A stretch of DNA of 41,175 bases. Origin: a virus. Both the position numbers and the translations under genes were made by a program. The notes under the pieces are model-generated. The model had not been told where the DNA came from and ran no database searches. It was given only the letters and a program-made list of their open reading frames with translations. Location: the IMG/VR virus record IMGVR_UViG_3300045283_000417, positions 1 to 41,175 of that record; one strand, given 5' to 3'. Positions 23,833-31,374 of the stretch are shown here, in pieces. How positions within the stretch are numbered: position 1 is the first letter of the stretch; each line of letters opens with the position of its first letter.

Positions 23833-24177
23833 ATGTTTCATTGGTTCATCTTGACCTTCTGGCCGTGGTTTAAAGAGTACGCCTATCAGAATTTCATCGC
23901 ATGGGATCAGCTCCTAAACGTGACGCTCGGCGGATCGGCCGACGAAACGCTGTCGTCTCGCTGCTACCGGACCCGATTCATACCTTTCTTTAACGTGCTG
24001 CGAATCATCATAGACGCAGGATTCTACATTTTCCAAGGGCCAGACCACTGCGAGCATGCCTACATCAAAGAAGTGCTCGGCAGGCAATTACCACAACGCT
24101 TTTATGAGGACGCTATACGTATGAACATAGCTTTTGACGCAGCCCGCTTGGGGCCGAATATTGAGATGCCGCTATGA
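23833..24177 (+). CDS. Conserved phage protein before the internal-protein genes
   Basis: 114 residues from ATG 23833, after GGGAG. An upstream in-frame ATG (23821) leaves no ribosome-binding site. AWDQLLNVTLGGSADETLSSRCYR is a strong recurring phage motif, as is HCEHAYIKEVLGRQLPQRFY. The N-terminal half has aromatic-rich hydrophobic stretches, so membrane contact is possible. Function unknown. ATGA overlap with next gene. Confidence 0.65.
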   Translation: MFHWFILTFWPWFKEYAYQNFIAWDQLLNVTLGGSADETLSSRCYRTRFIPFFNVLRIIIDAGFYIFQGPDHCEHAYIKEVLGRQLPQRFYEDAIRMNIAFDAARLGPNIEMPL

Positions 24178-24611
24178 GTATTCTAGGCGACGAAATAAAC
24201 AATGACCCAACAGGGAAGGGTTACAGCGCTCTTCTGCCTGACAATCCGGGTGCGGTAGTCGAATTATTGAATGCCAAGACAGAGACGGTTACTGGAATTA
24301 TTGACCGCACGAATCTTACAAAATGGGCGGCAAAAACAGGCATGCGATTGGTAATACAGCAGGAGGCCGACAACCAATCCTCGCCCCTATGCCCGTCCGC
24401 TATGTCGATTATTGATGTGTTGCGCGGCTCGTCTGGCGGCATTGATCTTTCGGACCCCGACAATATAACCCTACTGAATGCCTGGGAAGCGTTGAGCAAG
24501 CTGTCTACTACGAACAAGAATCTCATGATCTCCTTGGCTGCGAAAAAAGCCTCCCGCGCCGAAGTCCTCGGGTTGCCTTACATGACAGAAGAACAATTGG
24601 GGAATAGATAA
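24174..24611 (+). CDS. Hypothetical phage structural protein
   Basis: 145 residues, mixed charge. The sequence has a Leu/Asn-rich helical centre (LLNAWEALSKLSTTNKNLMI) and an N-terminal loop region (ILGDEINNDPTGKGYSALLPD). It resembles small tail-region proteins encoded between adaptor and fibre-like genes, but no family is recognised. Both neighbours overlap it by 1-4 bases, showing coordinated translation. Confidence 0.45.
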   Translation: MSILGDEINNDPTGKGYSALLPDNPGAVVELLNAKTETVTGIIDRTNLTKWAAKTGMRLVIQQEADNQSSPLCPSAMSIIDVLRGSSGGIDLSDPDNITLLNAWEALSKLSTTNKNLMISLAAKKASRAEVLGLPYMTEEQLGNR

Positions 24612-25126
24612 TGGCTGCTGACATAAAAGTAAAATACCCGTCAACGAGCACCGTTGCCATTACCTGTGCCATAGCTTCTCTGGCTTCCTCCACATCATGG
24701 GCGGGGAGAGCGAGTACAGCGGTTGATAACACAACAAACCTTGACTTAGATCACGCTGTAAGCGGATCAATAAAGCTAGGCACAAGCCCAACTGTCGATA
24801 TGCAGGTAGATGTTTACGCCTACGCGCCAACAAAGATTGTATCTGGCACTCCGACCTATCCGGACGGAATCACGGGAACGGATGCCAACAAAACCATGAC
24901 CTCAGCATATGTTGCCCAAGCATGTTTGGTTTGGTTATGGACCGCTAAAGTAGACGCCACCACTGGACGTGTTCTTGACATGCCCCCGCGCAGCATCGCA
25001 AATGCTTTCGGTTTCATGCCGCCGTTTTGGGGGCTATTTGTTACGCAAAGCTCTGGAGTTGCCTTGGACTCAACAGCCGGGAATCACTTCTTCCATTACG
25101 AGCGCATTCAAGCGCAGACGGTGTAA
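24611..25126 (+). CDS. Beta-rich structural protein
   Basis: 171 residues, TAATG start. Ser/Thr/Ala-rich, with STSTVAITCAIASLASS, KLGTSPTVDMQVDVYAYAP and PPFWGLFVTQSSG. This is a common phage minor structural protein type with a jelly-roll-like composition, without a well-defined function. Its place before the LamG and repeat fibre proteins suggests a tail-surface role. Confidence 0.5.
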   Translation: MAADIKVKYPSTSTVAITCAIASLASSTSWAGRASTAVDNTTNLDLDHAVSGSIKLGTSPTVDMQVDVYAYAPTKIVSGTPTYPDGITGTDANKTMTSAYVAQACLVWLWTAKVDATTGRVLDMPPRSIANAFGFMPPFWGLFVTQSSGVALDSTAGNHFFHYERIQAQTV

Positions 25127-25129
25127 ACG

Positions 25130-25915
25130 GTGGCCGGGATAATCCTTCCTTACAGGCGTAATAGCCAACCTCAAAGCCCTGTATCGCTTTCGCCTAATTA
25201 CGGTAATGCCGAAATACTGTCGCTATTCAACGACGGTAGTGGGAGAGATTTAGCTAAAGGCAATCACCTAATACCCGGAGTCACCCCCACTCCAGTGGTT
25301 CGGCAGCAAGGAAAAACGCTAAGTTTTAATGGAAGCAACCAGTACCTTGTCAGCACTCGTACTATAACACCTGGGGCCGCATTCACTGTATTCGCATGGG
25401 TGCGCCCCGCCGCGCTTAATACCGCTTACGTACGAATAGTAGAAACAGCCTACGACACCGGGTTTTTTCTTGGTTCTAACGGCGCATCGCAATATGCCTG
25501 GATCATTAATAACGCTTCGCTGGAAGGATGCGTCGGGGGGCAGCAAGTCGTCGGGGGGCGCGATTTTGTATGCGGCACGTTCGACGGTACTAACCGTATT
25601 CTCTACGTCAACGGTTTTCAAGTTGGCAGTGCCTCGGCAACAGCCCCATCAACAGCTTTAACTGTATCTGTCGGAAGGTATAGCGGTGGTGCGGGGTATT
25701 GGAATGGCGATATAGACACCGTTGGCGTGTTCAATCGAGCATTCCCCGCACCGGAAGTTTTGTCAATATACAAAGATCCCTGGCGCTTGATTAGAGGGGT
25801 GCAGCCGAAATTAAGGATCACTCCCGGCGCGCCTCCTCCTCCATCAGCAGCAAATTTCCGATCAACCCTTTCAGTTTATGGTTCTAGGACTGGATCAAGG
25901 CAGGCAATGCGATGA
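25130..25915 (+). CDS. LamG/concanavalin-like domain protein
   Basis: 261 residues, GTG start. Residues about 60-215 form a LamG-like beta sandwich: LSFNGSNQYLVSTRT, AAFTVFAWVRPA, GTFDGTNRILYVNGFQVGSA, and YWNGDIDTVGVFNRAFPAPEVLSIYKDP, the classic ending. Such domains bind carbohydrate and are found on tail fibres and virion-surface proteins. The last about 45 residues are a Pro-rich and Arg-containing tail. Adsorption role inferred. Confidence 0.75.
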   Translation: MAGIILPYRRNSQPQSPVSLSPNYGNAEILSLFNDGSGRDLAKGNHLIPGVTPTPVVRQQGKTLSFNGSNQYLVSTRTITPGAAFTVFAWVRPAALNTAYVRIVETAYDTGFFLGSNGASQYAWIINNASLEGCVGGQQVVGGRDFVCGTFDGTNRILYVNGFQVGSASATAPSTALTVSVGRYSGGAGYWNGDIDTVGVFNRAFPAPEVLSIYKDPWRLIRGVQPKLRITPGAPPPPSAANFRSTLSVYGSRTGSRQAMR

Positions 25916-27468
25916 GCTATCAAATAAAGAATGGCAGCACGGCCTATCCCCTCTTGTTCATGATGATCGATTCCACTGATCACATAAGCGCAAAAACCGG
26001 ATTGACTCCGACTGTCACGCTATCCAAAGCTGGCGCGGCATTCGCTTCACCATCCGGCGCGGTAACAGAGATTGCTAACGGCTGGTACAAGGTGGCCGGA
26101 AACGCGACTGACTCAGGTACGAATGGCCCCTTAATCCTACATGCAAGCGCTACCGGCGCTGACCCAACGGACACCATATTTGAAATCGTGGCATTTGACC
26201 CTCAAGACGCGGTGCGTCAGGGGCTTACTGCCATGCCTAACGTGGCATCCGGCAGCGCTGGCGCGATTGTCACAAGCGGAACAGGAACGGCCCAGCTTAA
26301 AACCACATCGGGCATTGTTGATCTGCCGGCGATTACCTCCGGCTGGCTAACGGCGGCTGGTATCGCAGCGGCGGCCTTGAATGGCAAGGGCGATTGGAAC
26401 ATAGGCAAGACCGGATACACGTTAACACAATCATTCCCGACGAATTTCAGCGCAATGTCGATTACGGCGGGCGGCCTAGTGGATATTACTCAGACTGCGG
26501 CTGATAAGGTATGGGATACGGTAATTGCAAGCCATTTGACTGGTGGCAGTACCGGGGCGGCGCTGAATGGAGCAAGTGCTCCGTCTGCTGCTACGGTAGC
26601 GAGCGCGGTATGGGACGTTGTGCTATCTGGACACTTGACCAGCGGAACCACTGGATATGCACTCAATGCGGCGGGGGCGGCGGGCGATCCCTGGACTACT
26701 TCTCTTCCTGGCGCTTATGGTTCAGGCTCGGCCGGATACATCATGGGCAACAATTTAAACGCCAAAGTTGGCGACGTTAAGACCAAGACAGACTTTCTCC
26801 CATCAGCCACGGCGGGTGCGGCGGGTGGGCTGATGATTGCCGGCGCGAATGCCGCGGTCACGGTCAACATTACCGGCACGATCGACACGGTAACGAACTT
26901 GACCACAAAGACCGGGTTCAGCTTGTCATCTGCCGGAATACAGGCAATATGGGACGCGCTCACATCGGCGTTAACGACCGCTGGCAGCATAGGCAAGCGC
27001 GTTTCCGACTTCCTGACGGGTGATGCTTATGTGCGGCTTGGTGCCCCTGCTGGGGCATCGACTGCGGCGGATATTGCGGCCGCCAAAGTTGATACCGCTG
27101 CAATCAAGGCCAAGACGGATAGCCTCACCTTTACCGGCGCGGGCGTGGTAGATGCCAATCTGGTAGCGGTCAAGAACAGCACTGCGCATGCGACCGCTTT
27201 TGACAGGGCGCTGGCCGGGAATGTGATCGGTACAGTCGGGGCGGGTTCGACCACGACCAGCGTTGTTTCGTCTGCCCTTACCCCGGCAGGATCTGTTTCC
27301 ACGCAGTTCAAGGGTAGGATAATTACCTTCTCTGACAACACGACCACGGCGGCACTGCGTGGGCAGAGTACGGACATTACTGCGAGCACCGCATCTGCTA
27401 CCCCGACATTTACCGTGACCGCATTGACGACCGCTCCTGCATCGGGCGACACGTTTGTGATTACCTAA
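25912..27468 (+). CDS. Repetitive tail fibre-like protein
   Basis: 518 residues. The first 100 residues (MSYQIKNGSTAYPLLFMMID, then GWYKVAGNATDSGTNGPLILHA) are a base module found in many phage surface proteins. The centre has repeats around SAVWD or DKVWDTVIASHLTGGSTG and VWDVVLSGHLTSGTTGYALNAAG. The C-terminal section is Thr/Ala/Ser-rich. It probably forms a trimeric rod at the virion surface. Overlaps the LamG gene by 4 bases. Confidence 0.7.
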   Translation: MSYQIKNGSTAYPLLFMMIDSTDHISAKTGLTPTVTLSKAGAAFASPSGAVTEIANGWYKVAGNATDSGTNGPLILHASATGADPTDTIFEIVAFDPQDAVRQGLTAMPNVASGSAGAIVTSGTGTAQLKTTSGIVDLPAITSGWLTAAGIAAAALNGKGDWNIGKTGYTLTQSFPTNFSAMSITAGGLVDITQTAADKVWDTVIASHLTGGSTGAALNGASAPSAATVASAVWDVVLSGHLTSGTTGYALNAAGAAGDPWTTSLPGAYGSGSAGYIMGNNLNAKVGDVKTKTDFLPSATAGAAGGLMIAGANAAVTVNITGTIDTVTNLTTKTGFSLSSAGIQAIWDALTSALTTAGSIGKRVSDFLTGDAYVRLGAPAGASTAADIAAAKVDTAAIKAKTDSLTFTGAGVVDANLVAVKNSTAHATAFDRALAGNVIGTVGAGSTTTSVVSSALTPAGSVSTQFKGRIITFSDNTTTAALRGQSTDITASTASATPTFTVTALTTAPASGDTFVIT

Positions 27469-27471
27469 GTT

Positions 27472-27819
27472 ATGGCGGCAATTACACGGCTCGGTTCTTC
27501 TGGCTACGGAATACGGCGCGCGGGCAGTTTTTCCGGTAAAACCGCTGATGCCGGGATAGTCGCTGATGCCTTCCTGTCATCGCAAGCAGCGAGCTCTGCC
27601 GGTATCAAGAAACCGGGCATCCCATCAGATACTCCCGATTGGTTAAAAACCATGCTGGAAACAATCGTCGGGCGACGGGATAACGCAATTACTCCGCCAA
27701 GTTTCCAGACATTGACATTCTCAGCCACGCCGACCAAAACGGAGTGTGAAGCGCTATATGCTTACGTCAACACTATCCAGGATGCCCTAGAACAACTATT
27801 GAACAGGATGGACGGATGA
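27472..27819 (+). CDS. Hypothetical phage protein after the fibre-like gene
   Basis: 115 residues. Disordered N-terminus (ITRLGSSGYGIRRAGSFSGK), then a compact helical part (LKTMLETIVGRRDN, ECEALYAYVNTIQDALEQLLNRM). The pattern resembles small fibre- or nozzle-associated proteins that I cannot name. Ends in an ATGA overlap with the acetyltransferase-like gene. Confidence 0.5.
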   Translation: MAAITRLGSSGYGIRRAGSFSGKTADAGIVADAFLSSQAASSAGIKKPGIPSDTPDWLKTMLETIVGRRDNAITPPSFQTLTFSATPTKTECEALYAYVNTIQDALEQLLNRMDG

Positions 27820-28427
27820 GCCAGGAACTATTAAGGATTCTGAAAGCGAATATCGGCATACCTATGACCCCGGAAATAGCGGCGGACATCTACGTGCTCG
27901 CGAACCGATTGCCTACTGTCGTATCTCGAGATGTGATCGACAAAATACGGCCATCCGATTATCAGGGCTTCACCTTCGCTGTAGAGCGAATGGAAGATAT
28001 TGTTGACGAGATGCGACCGCTACACCAAGCGCACTGGAATGAAACAGAAGCGCACCGGCATGGATTGCCTTTCAATCCGGATTACCAGACATTCGTACGC
28101 TATGAACGGGCGGGGCGATTCATTCTCTTTACCCTGAGAAGCGACGGCGTATTGCTCGGTAACTGTGCCATGTATCTATCCCCAAGCGCGCACACGCAAA
28201 CGCTGATAGCTACCGAAGATACCCTTTATTTCCTGCCTGAAGCGAGAATTGGAAACATGGCCGGAAACTTTATTGCTTACTGCGAAAACGCATTGCAATC
28301 ACTAGGAGTACGGGAAATCAACGTAAGCGTTAAGACCGTGAACAAGGCGGGCAGGTTCTTCAAAATGCTGGGTTACAAACACGTTGAAAATGGATTATCG
28401 AAAGTTTTGGAGAATGATCATGTGTAA
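27816..28427 (+). CDS. GNAT-family acetyltransferase-like protein
   Basis: 203 residues. C-terminal half shows the GNAT layout: FILFTLRSDGVLLGNCAMYLS, then LYFLPEARIGNMAGNFIAYCENALQSLGVREINVSVKT (acetyl-CoA site region), and NKAGRFFKMLGYKHVENGLSK, the classic end. The acetyl-CoA R/Q-x2-G-x-G/A loop reads ARIGNMAG. GNAT proteins recur in podovirus structural clusters. Substrate unknown. Confidence 0.75.
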   Translation: MSQELLRILKANIGIPMTPEIAADIYVLANRLPTVVSRDVIDKIRPSDYQGFTFAVERMEDIVDEMRPLHQAHWNETEAHRHGLPFNPDYQTFVRYERAGRFILFTLRSDGVLLGNCAMYLSPSAHTQTLIATEDTLYFLPEARIGNMAGNFIAYCENALQSLGVREINVSVKTVNKAGRFFKMLGYKHVENGLSKVLENDHV

Positions 28428-28596
28428 ACAAGTTCCGCCGGGTATTCATTTACCGTATTCCGAAACGGAAGTGCAGCGTCTTACCAGATTGCTTTCGGAA
28501 GCTCTTTTACGGGAACAAATTAATAAAATGAGACAGTCCTCAGAATTCCAAGGTACGCAAAACGCATATCAGAACCCCTTTGTAGGGAATAAATAA
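28420..28596 (+). CDS. Small hypothetical protein
   Basis: 58 residues from ATG 28420, which has GGAG 9 bases upstream and overlaps the GNAT gene's end. VPPGIHLPYSETEVQRLTRLLSEALLREQINKMRQ: a single amphipathic helix, then an Asn/Gln-rich tail. It overlaps the next gene by one base (TAATG). Unassigned. Confidence 0.5.
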   Translation: MCKQVPPGIHLPYSETEVQRLTRLLSEALLREQINKMRQSSEFQGTQNAYQNPFVGNK

Positions 28597-29783
28597 TGAG
28601 ACACGATAAACGGCTTAACCAAGATACCGAATTCCTGAATCCAAACATCTGCTATTGCTCAAGTTCCCCGCCGCCGCCTGATCCCCTTATCGGCCAATCA
28701 GCCGCGGCCAATGCCGAGATCGGACAGCAACAGGTGGATCTTGCAAAGCAAACGCTCGCCTGGAATCAGACAAGGCAGGCCCAACAAGATCCGCTTATCG
28801 CGAAGATAGCACAACAACAGATTGCCTCTGCCGACACAAACACCGCTCGGGCAGACGACCAATGGAACACGTACAAGACCTTGTTCCAGCCCGTAGAAGC
28901 CAAAATGGTGGAGGACGCGAACAACTTTGATTCGCCAGAGCGTCAAGCGCTGATGGCGAGTCAGGCCGGGGCAGATGTCACCAAGAGCTATCAGGGCGCA
29001 CTTGATTCAAACCAGCGCAATATGGAACGCATGGGCGTCAATCCAAACTCAGGCAAATTCGCTGCAATCAATAACGAAACCAATCTTGCTCAAGCCAAAG
29101 ATACTGCCGGCGCAATGAATAACGCCAGGAACGGCGTCATCACTCAGGGTTTAGCGCTTCGGGCCGGGGCGGCAAATTTCGGACGCAATATGCCGAATAC
29201 CGGACTTGCTGCTGATTCGCTGGCGCTGAATGGCGGGAATGCTGCCGTGGGGAACATGGCGACCGGGGCGAACATGAATAATGCCGGGGTAGGTGCGGTT
29301 AATAATTCGTTTAACAGCGCGGCAAACTCATACGGTTCCGCTGGACAAATCGGGCTCGGGTTATATGGTAATCAGTTGAACGCCTGGAATCAGGAAAACC
29401 AGAATAATATGGCTGCAATGCAGGGGGTTGGGAGTCTGGTCGGATCACTTGGAGGTGCGGCCATCCTCAAAGGATTGAGAACAGGCGGCGTTATTAAGAA
29501 CAACCGGGCATATGGTCTATCTTCCATGCCTTATGTAAGCCGAAATGCGTCTATCAGGAAACGGTATACAAAGGGTTATGCTGCCGGGGGAATGATTAAT
29601 GGACCTGGTACTTCAACGAGTGATTCTATTCCAGCAGAGATCGAGGGGCAGGAGCCGGTCGCACTCTCAAATGGGGAGGCGGTCCTTAATGCAGAAGCCG
29701 TGCAACTGGTCGGGGAGCCATTCATTCACAACATTAACGCGGCTGGGCTTGCGATGTTAAGCAGAAACGGAGGGGCGCAATAA
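28596..29783 (+). CDS. Internal virion protein
   Basis: 395 residues. After an early CYC plus Pro-run, long Gln/Ala/Asn-rich helical sequence (AEIGQQQVDLAKQTLAWNQTRQAQ) runs through the centre, then a Gly-rich hydrophobic segment (VGSLVGSLGGAAIL). The end, GGMINGPGTSTSDSIPAEI, with LSNGEAVLNAEAV, is the motif seen at the C-terminus of tape-measure and ejection proteins. It should be carried inside the head and released with the DNA. Translationally coupled (TAATG) to the next gene. Confidence 0.7.
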   Translation: MRHDKRLNQDTEFLNPNICYCSSSPPPPDPLIGQSAAANAEIGQQQVDLAKQTLAWNQTRQAQQDPLIAKIAQQQIASADTNTARADDQWNTYKTLFQPVEAKMVEDANNFDSPERQALMASQAGADVTKSYQGALDSNQRNMERMGVNPNSGKFAAINNETNLAQAKDTAGAMNNARNGVITQGLALRAGAANFGRNMPNTGLAADSLALNGGNAAVGNMATGANMNNAGVGAVNNSFNSAANSYGSAGQIGLGLYGNQLNAWNQENQNNMAAMQGVGSLVGSLGGAAILKGLRTGGVIKNNRAYGLSSMPYVSRNASIRKRYTKGYAAGGMINGPGTSTSDSIPAEIEGQEPVALSNGEAVLNAEAVQLVGEPFIHNINAAGLAMLSRNGGAQ

Positions 29784-31060
29784 TGGCATCAAGTGGATTT
29801 GCTGGGGGATTGGCCGAAGGTCTTAACAATATCATGCAGCTTCATTTGCAAAGCAAGTACTACGGGGGGCTGAATGATGCACGTGACAGAAATCTTGATC
29901 TTAAGGAAGAAGCCCTTGCAACGCGGCAAGCCAAGGCGGAAGGCGGGGGCGGGGGCGGCGGAAAGGGAGAAGACTATGAAGGACTGGATAATTCCCTGAG
30001 ACCAATTTTCACTGCTGGAGCAACTAACAAACCTGCCGCGCAGACAGCGCCGGTCATGGCGAATCAAGCGGGATTGGCTGGCCCCTCTCCTACCACATTA
30101 CCCGATGCCGAATTATTGACCGGCAATCCGGCAGCGGCATATCAAACAGGTAGCCTTGCTGCCCCTACTCAGGCACCAGCACCGGCAGAGCAAACCGCAC
30201 CAGAAGAACAGATTAATCCACGTCAGGAAATCGTAAAACAAATGATGTTCGGCAACCTGGCAAACGAGCCGGATAAACTCAATGCCATAGCTGCCGCTGC
30301 CGCTTTGCATGGTCTTGGCGGAAAAATAACGCCATGGCTTGAAGGAATATATAGAGCAAAGAAAAGCGGGGTGTTCGATGGAGCAATGAGCCTGATAAAT
30401 AACGATGTGGATGGGGCAATCGATAACCTCAAGCGCGGCGGGATTAAACTCGCTGACCGCCCAACGAAGGTAGCGCCTGATGATCCTAACGACCATCGCT
30501 GGAACATTAATATTGAGGGCACTGGTCAGCGCGTCATGGACGTAAGAAACATGGTTGCTTCGACGATGGACGCGGACAAATTTTCCGAATTCCAGAACAA
30601 AACAAAAGTCGCCAATGCGCAAGCCGATTCATATACGGCAAATGCCGAGGAAAGCCGCGCCAAGGCGAAGTCTTATGCGGCAGGTGGATTGGGCGTAAGT
30701 CGTGCCAGTGGCGGCGGCGCGAAGGCCGCTTCTGTCCGTAAAGTGATGGAAACAGATAAAGGCATATTGGCGATCATGTCTGATGGTTCAAAGCGCGTAA
30801 TTACAGGCGATGATGGAAAACCTTCTTTCGGAACATCCAACCTGAAAATAGCGGCGGGGTTAGTCGGAAAGACACTTGATCCCCTTGGTAACAATAATGA
30901 TATTGCTGATCGGGTGAATACCGTTGCCGGTCAACTTGGCGGCGGCGGTAAAGTTGCCCCTGCCAAAATAAATGAGTTACCCGAAGGCGCAAAGATGATA
31001 GGCACGTCCAAAGGCAAGCCGGTTTACGAAGTGAATGGCAAACGCTTCATTCCAGAGTAA
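29783..31060 (+). CDS. Internal virion/ejection protein
   Basis: 425 residues, TAATG start. N-terminus GGLAEGLNNIMQLHLQSKYYGGL, a poly-Gly-rich linker (GGGGGGGK), a Pro/Ala/Gln-rich middle, then a helical domain and a beta-type C-terminus (KGKPVYEVNGKRFIPE). Such modular, low-complexity proteins between an internal protein and the giant polyvalent protein are typical of podovirus ejection proteins. No enzymatic motif. Confidence 0.6.
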   Translation: MASSGFAGGLAEGLNNIMQLHLQSKYYGGLNDARDRNLDLKEEALATRQAKAEGGGGGGGKGEDYEGLDNSLRPIFTAGATNKPAAQTAPVMANQAGLAGPSPTTLPDAELLTGNPAAAYQTGSLAAPTQAPAPAEQTAPEEQINPRQEIVKQMMFGNLANEPDKLNAIAAAAALHGLGGKITPWLEGIYRAKKSGVFDGAMSLINNDVDGAIDNLKRGGIKLADRPTKVAPDDPNDHRWNINIEGTGQRVMDVRNMVASTMDADKFSEFQNKTKVANAQADSYTANAEESRAKAKSYAAGGLGVSRASGGGAKAASVRKVMETDKGILAIMSDGSKRVITGDDGKPSFGTSNLKIAAGLVGKTLDPLGNNNDIADRVNTVAGQLGGGGKVAPAKINELPEGAKMIGTSKGKPVYEVNGKRFIPE

Positions 31061-31089
31061 ACTTGTAGACTCAACCGTAGGAGGTTTCT

Positions 31090-31317
31090 ATGCGAAGTTT
31101 ACTGGTTTGCTTGTTAGCTGGCCTTCTTTTATCAGGGTGTGCCGCAAGAGTGGTCAGTTCGAGTCCAAGAACAGTAGTGGTTAAAGCACCAGATATGTTC
31201 ATATCTGAGTCTCAGGAATTAGCTAACAAAGAATGTGCCAAACATAACCGATATGCCCGGATGGTTGCCCAACCGACCATTTTCTCAAGTGAATTTATCT
31301 TTGACTGTATTCAGTAG
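31090..31317 (+). CDS. Small lipoprotein
   Basis: 75 residues with a lipobox LSGC (C17) after hydrophobic LLVCLLAGLLL and a strong Shine-Dalgarno (AGGAGG). Mature part CAARVVSSSPRTVVV, with two further Cys. Stand-alone gene between two virion genes and before a terminator. It may act in superinfection exclusion or envelope modification. The terminator behind it separates it from the giant gene. Confidence 0.65.
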   Translation: MRSLLVCLLAGLLLSGCAARVVSSSPRTVVVKAPDMFISESQELANKECAKHNRYARMVAQPTIFSSEFIFDCIQ

Positions 31318-31335
31318 CATGATCCGCATCGTACC

Positions 31336-31359
31336 AAGCCGCCTTCCGGGCGGCTTTTT
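31336..31359 (+). terminator. Intrinsic terminator before the giant virion gene
   Basis: AAGCCGCC-TTCCG-GGCGGCTT (31336-31343 with 31349-31356), then T's. 16 bases before the next ATG. Confidence 0.85.
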
Positions 31360-31374
31360 CATTTAGAGGACCGC

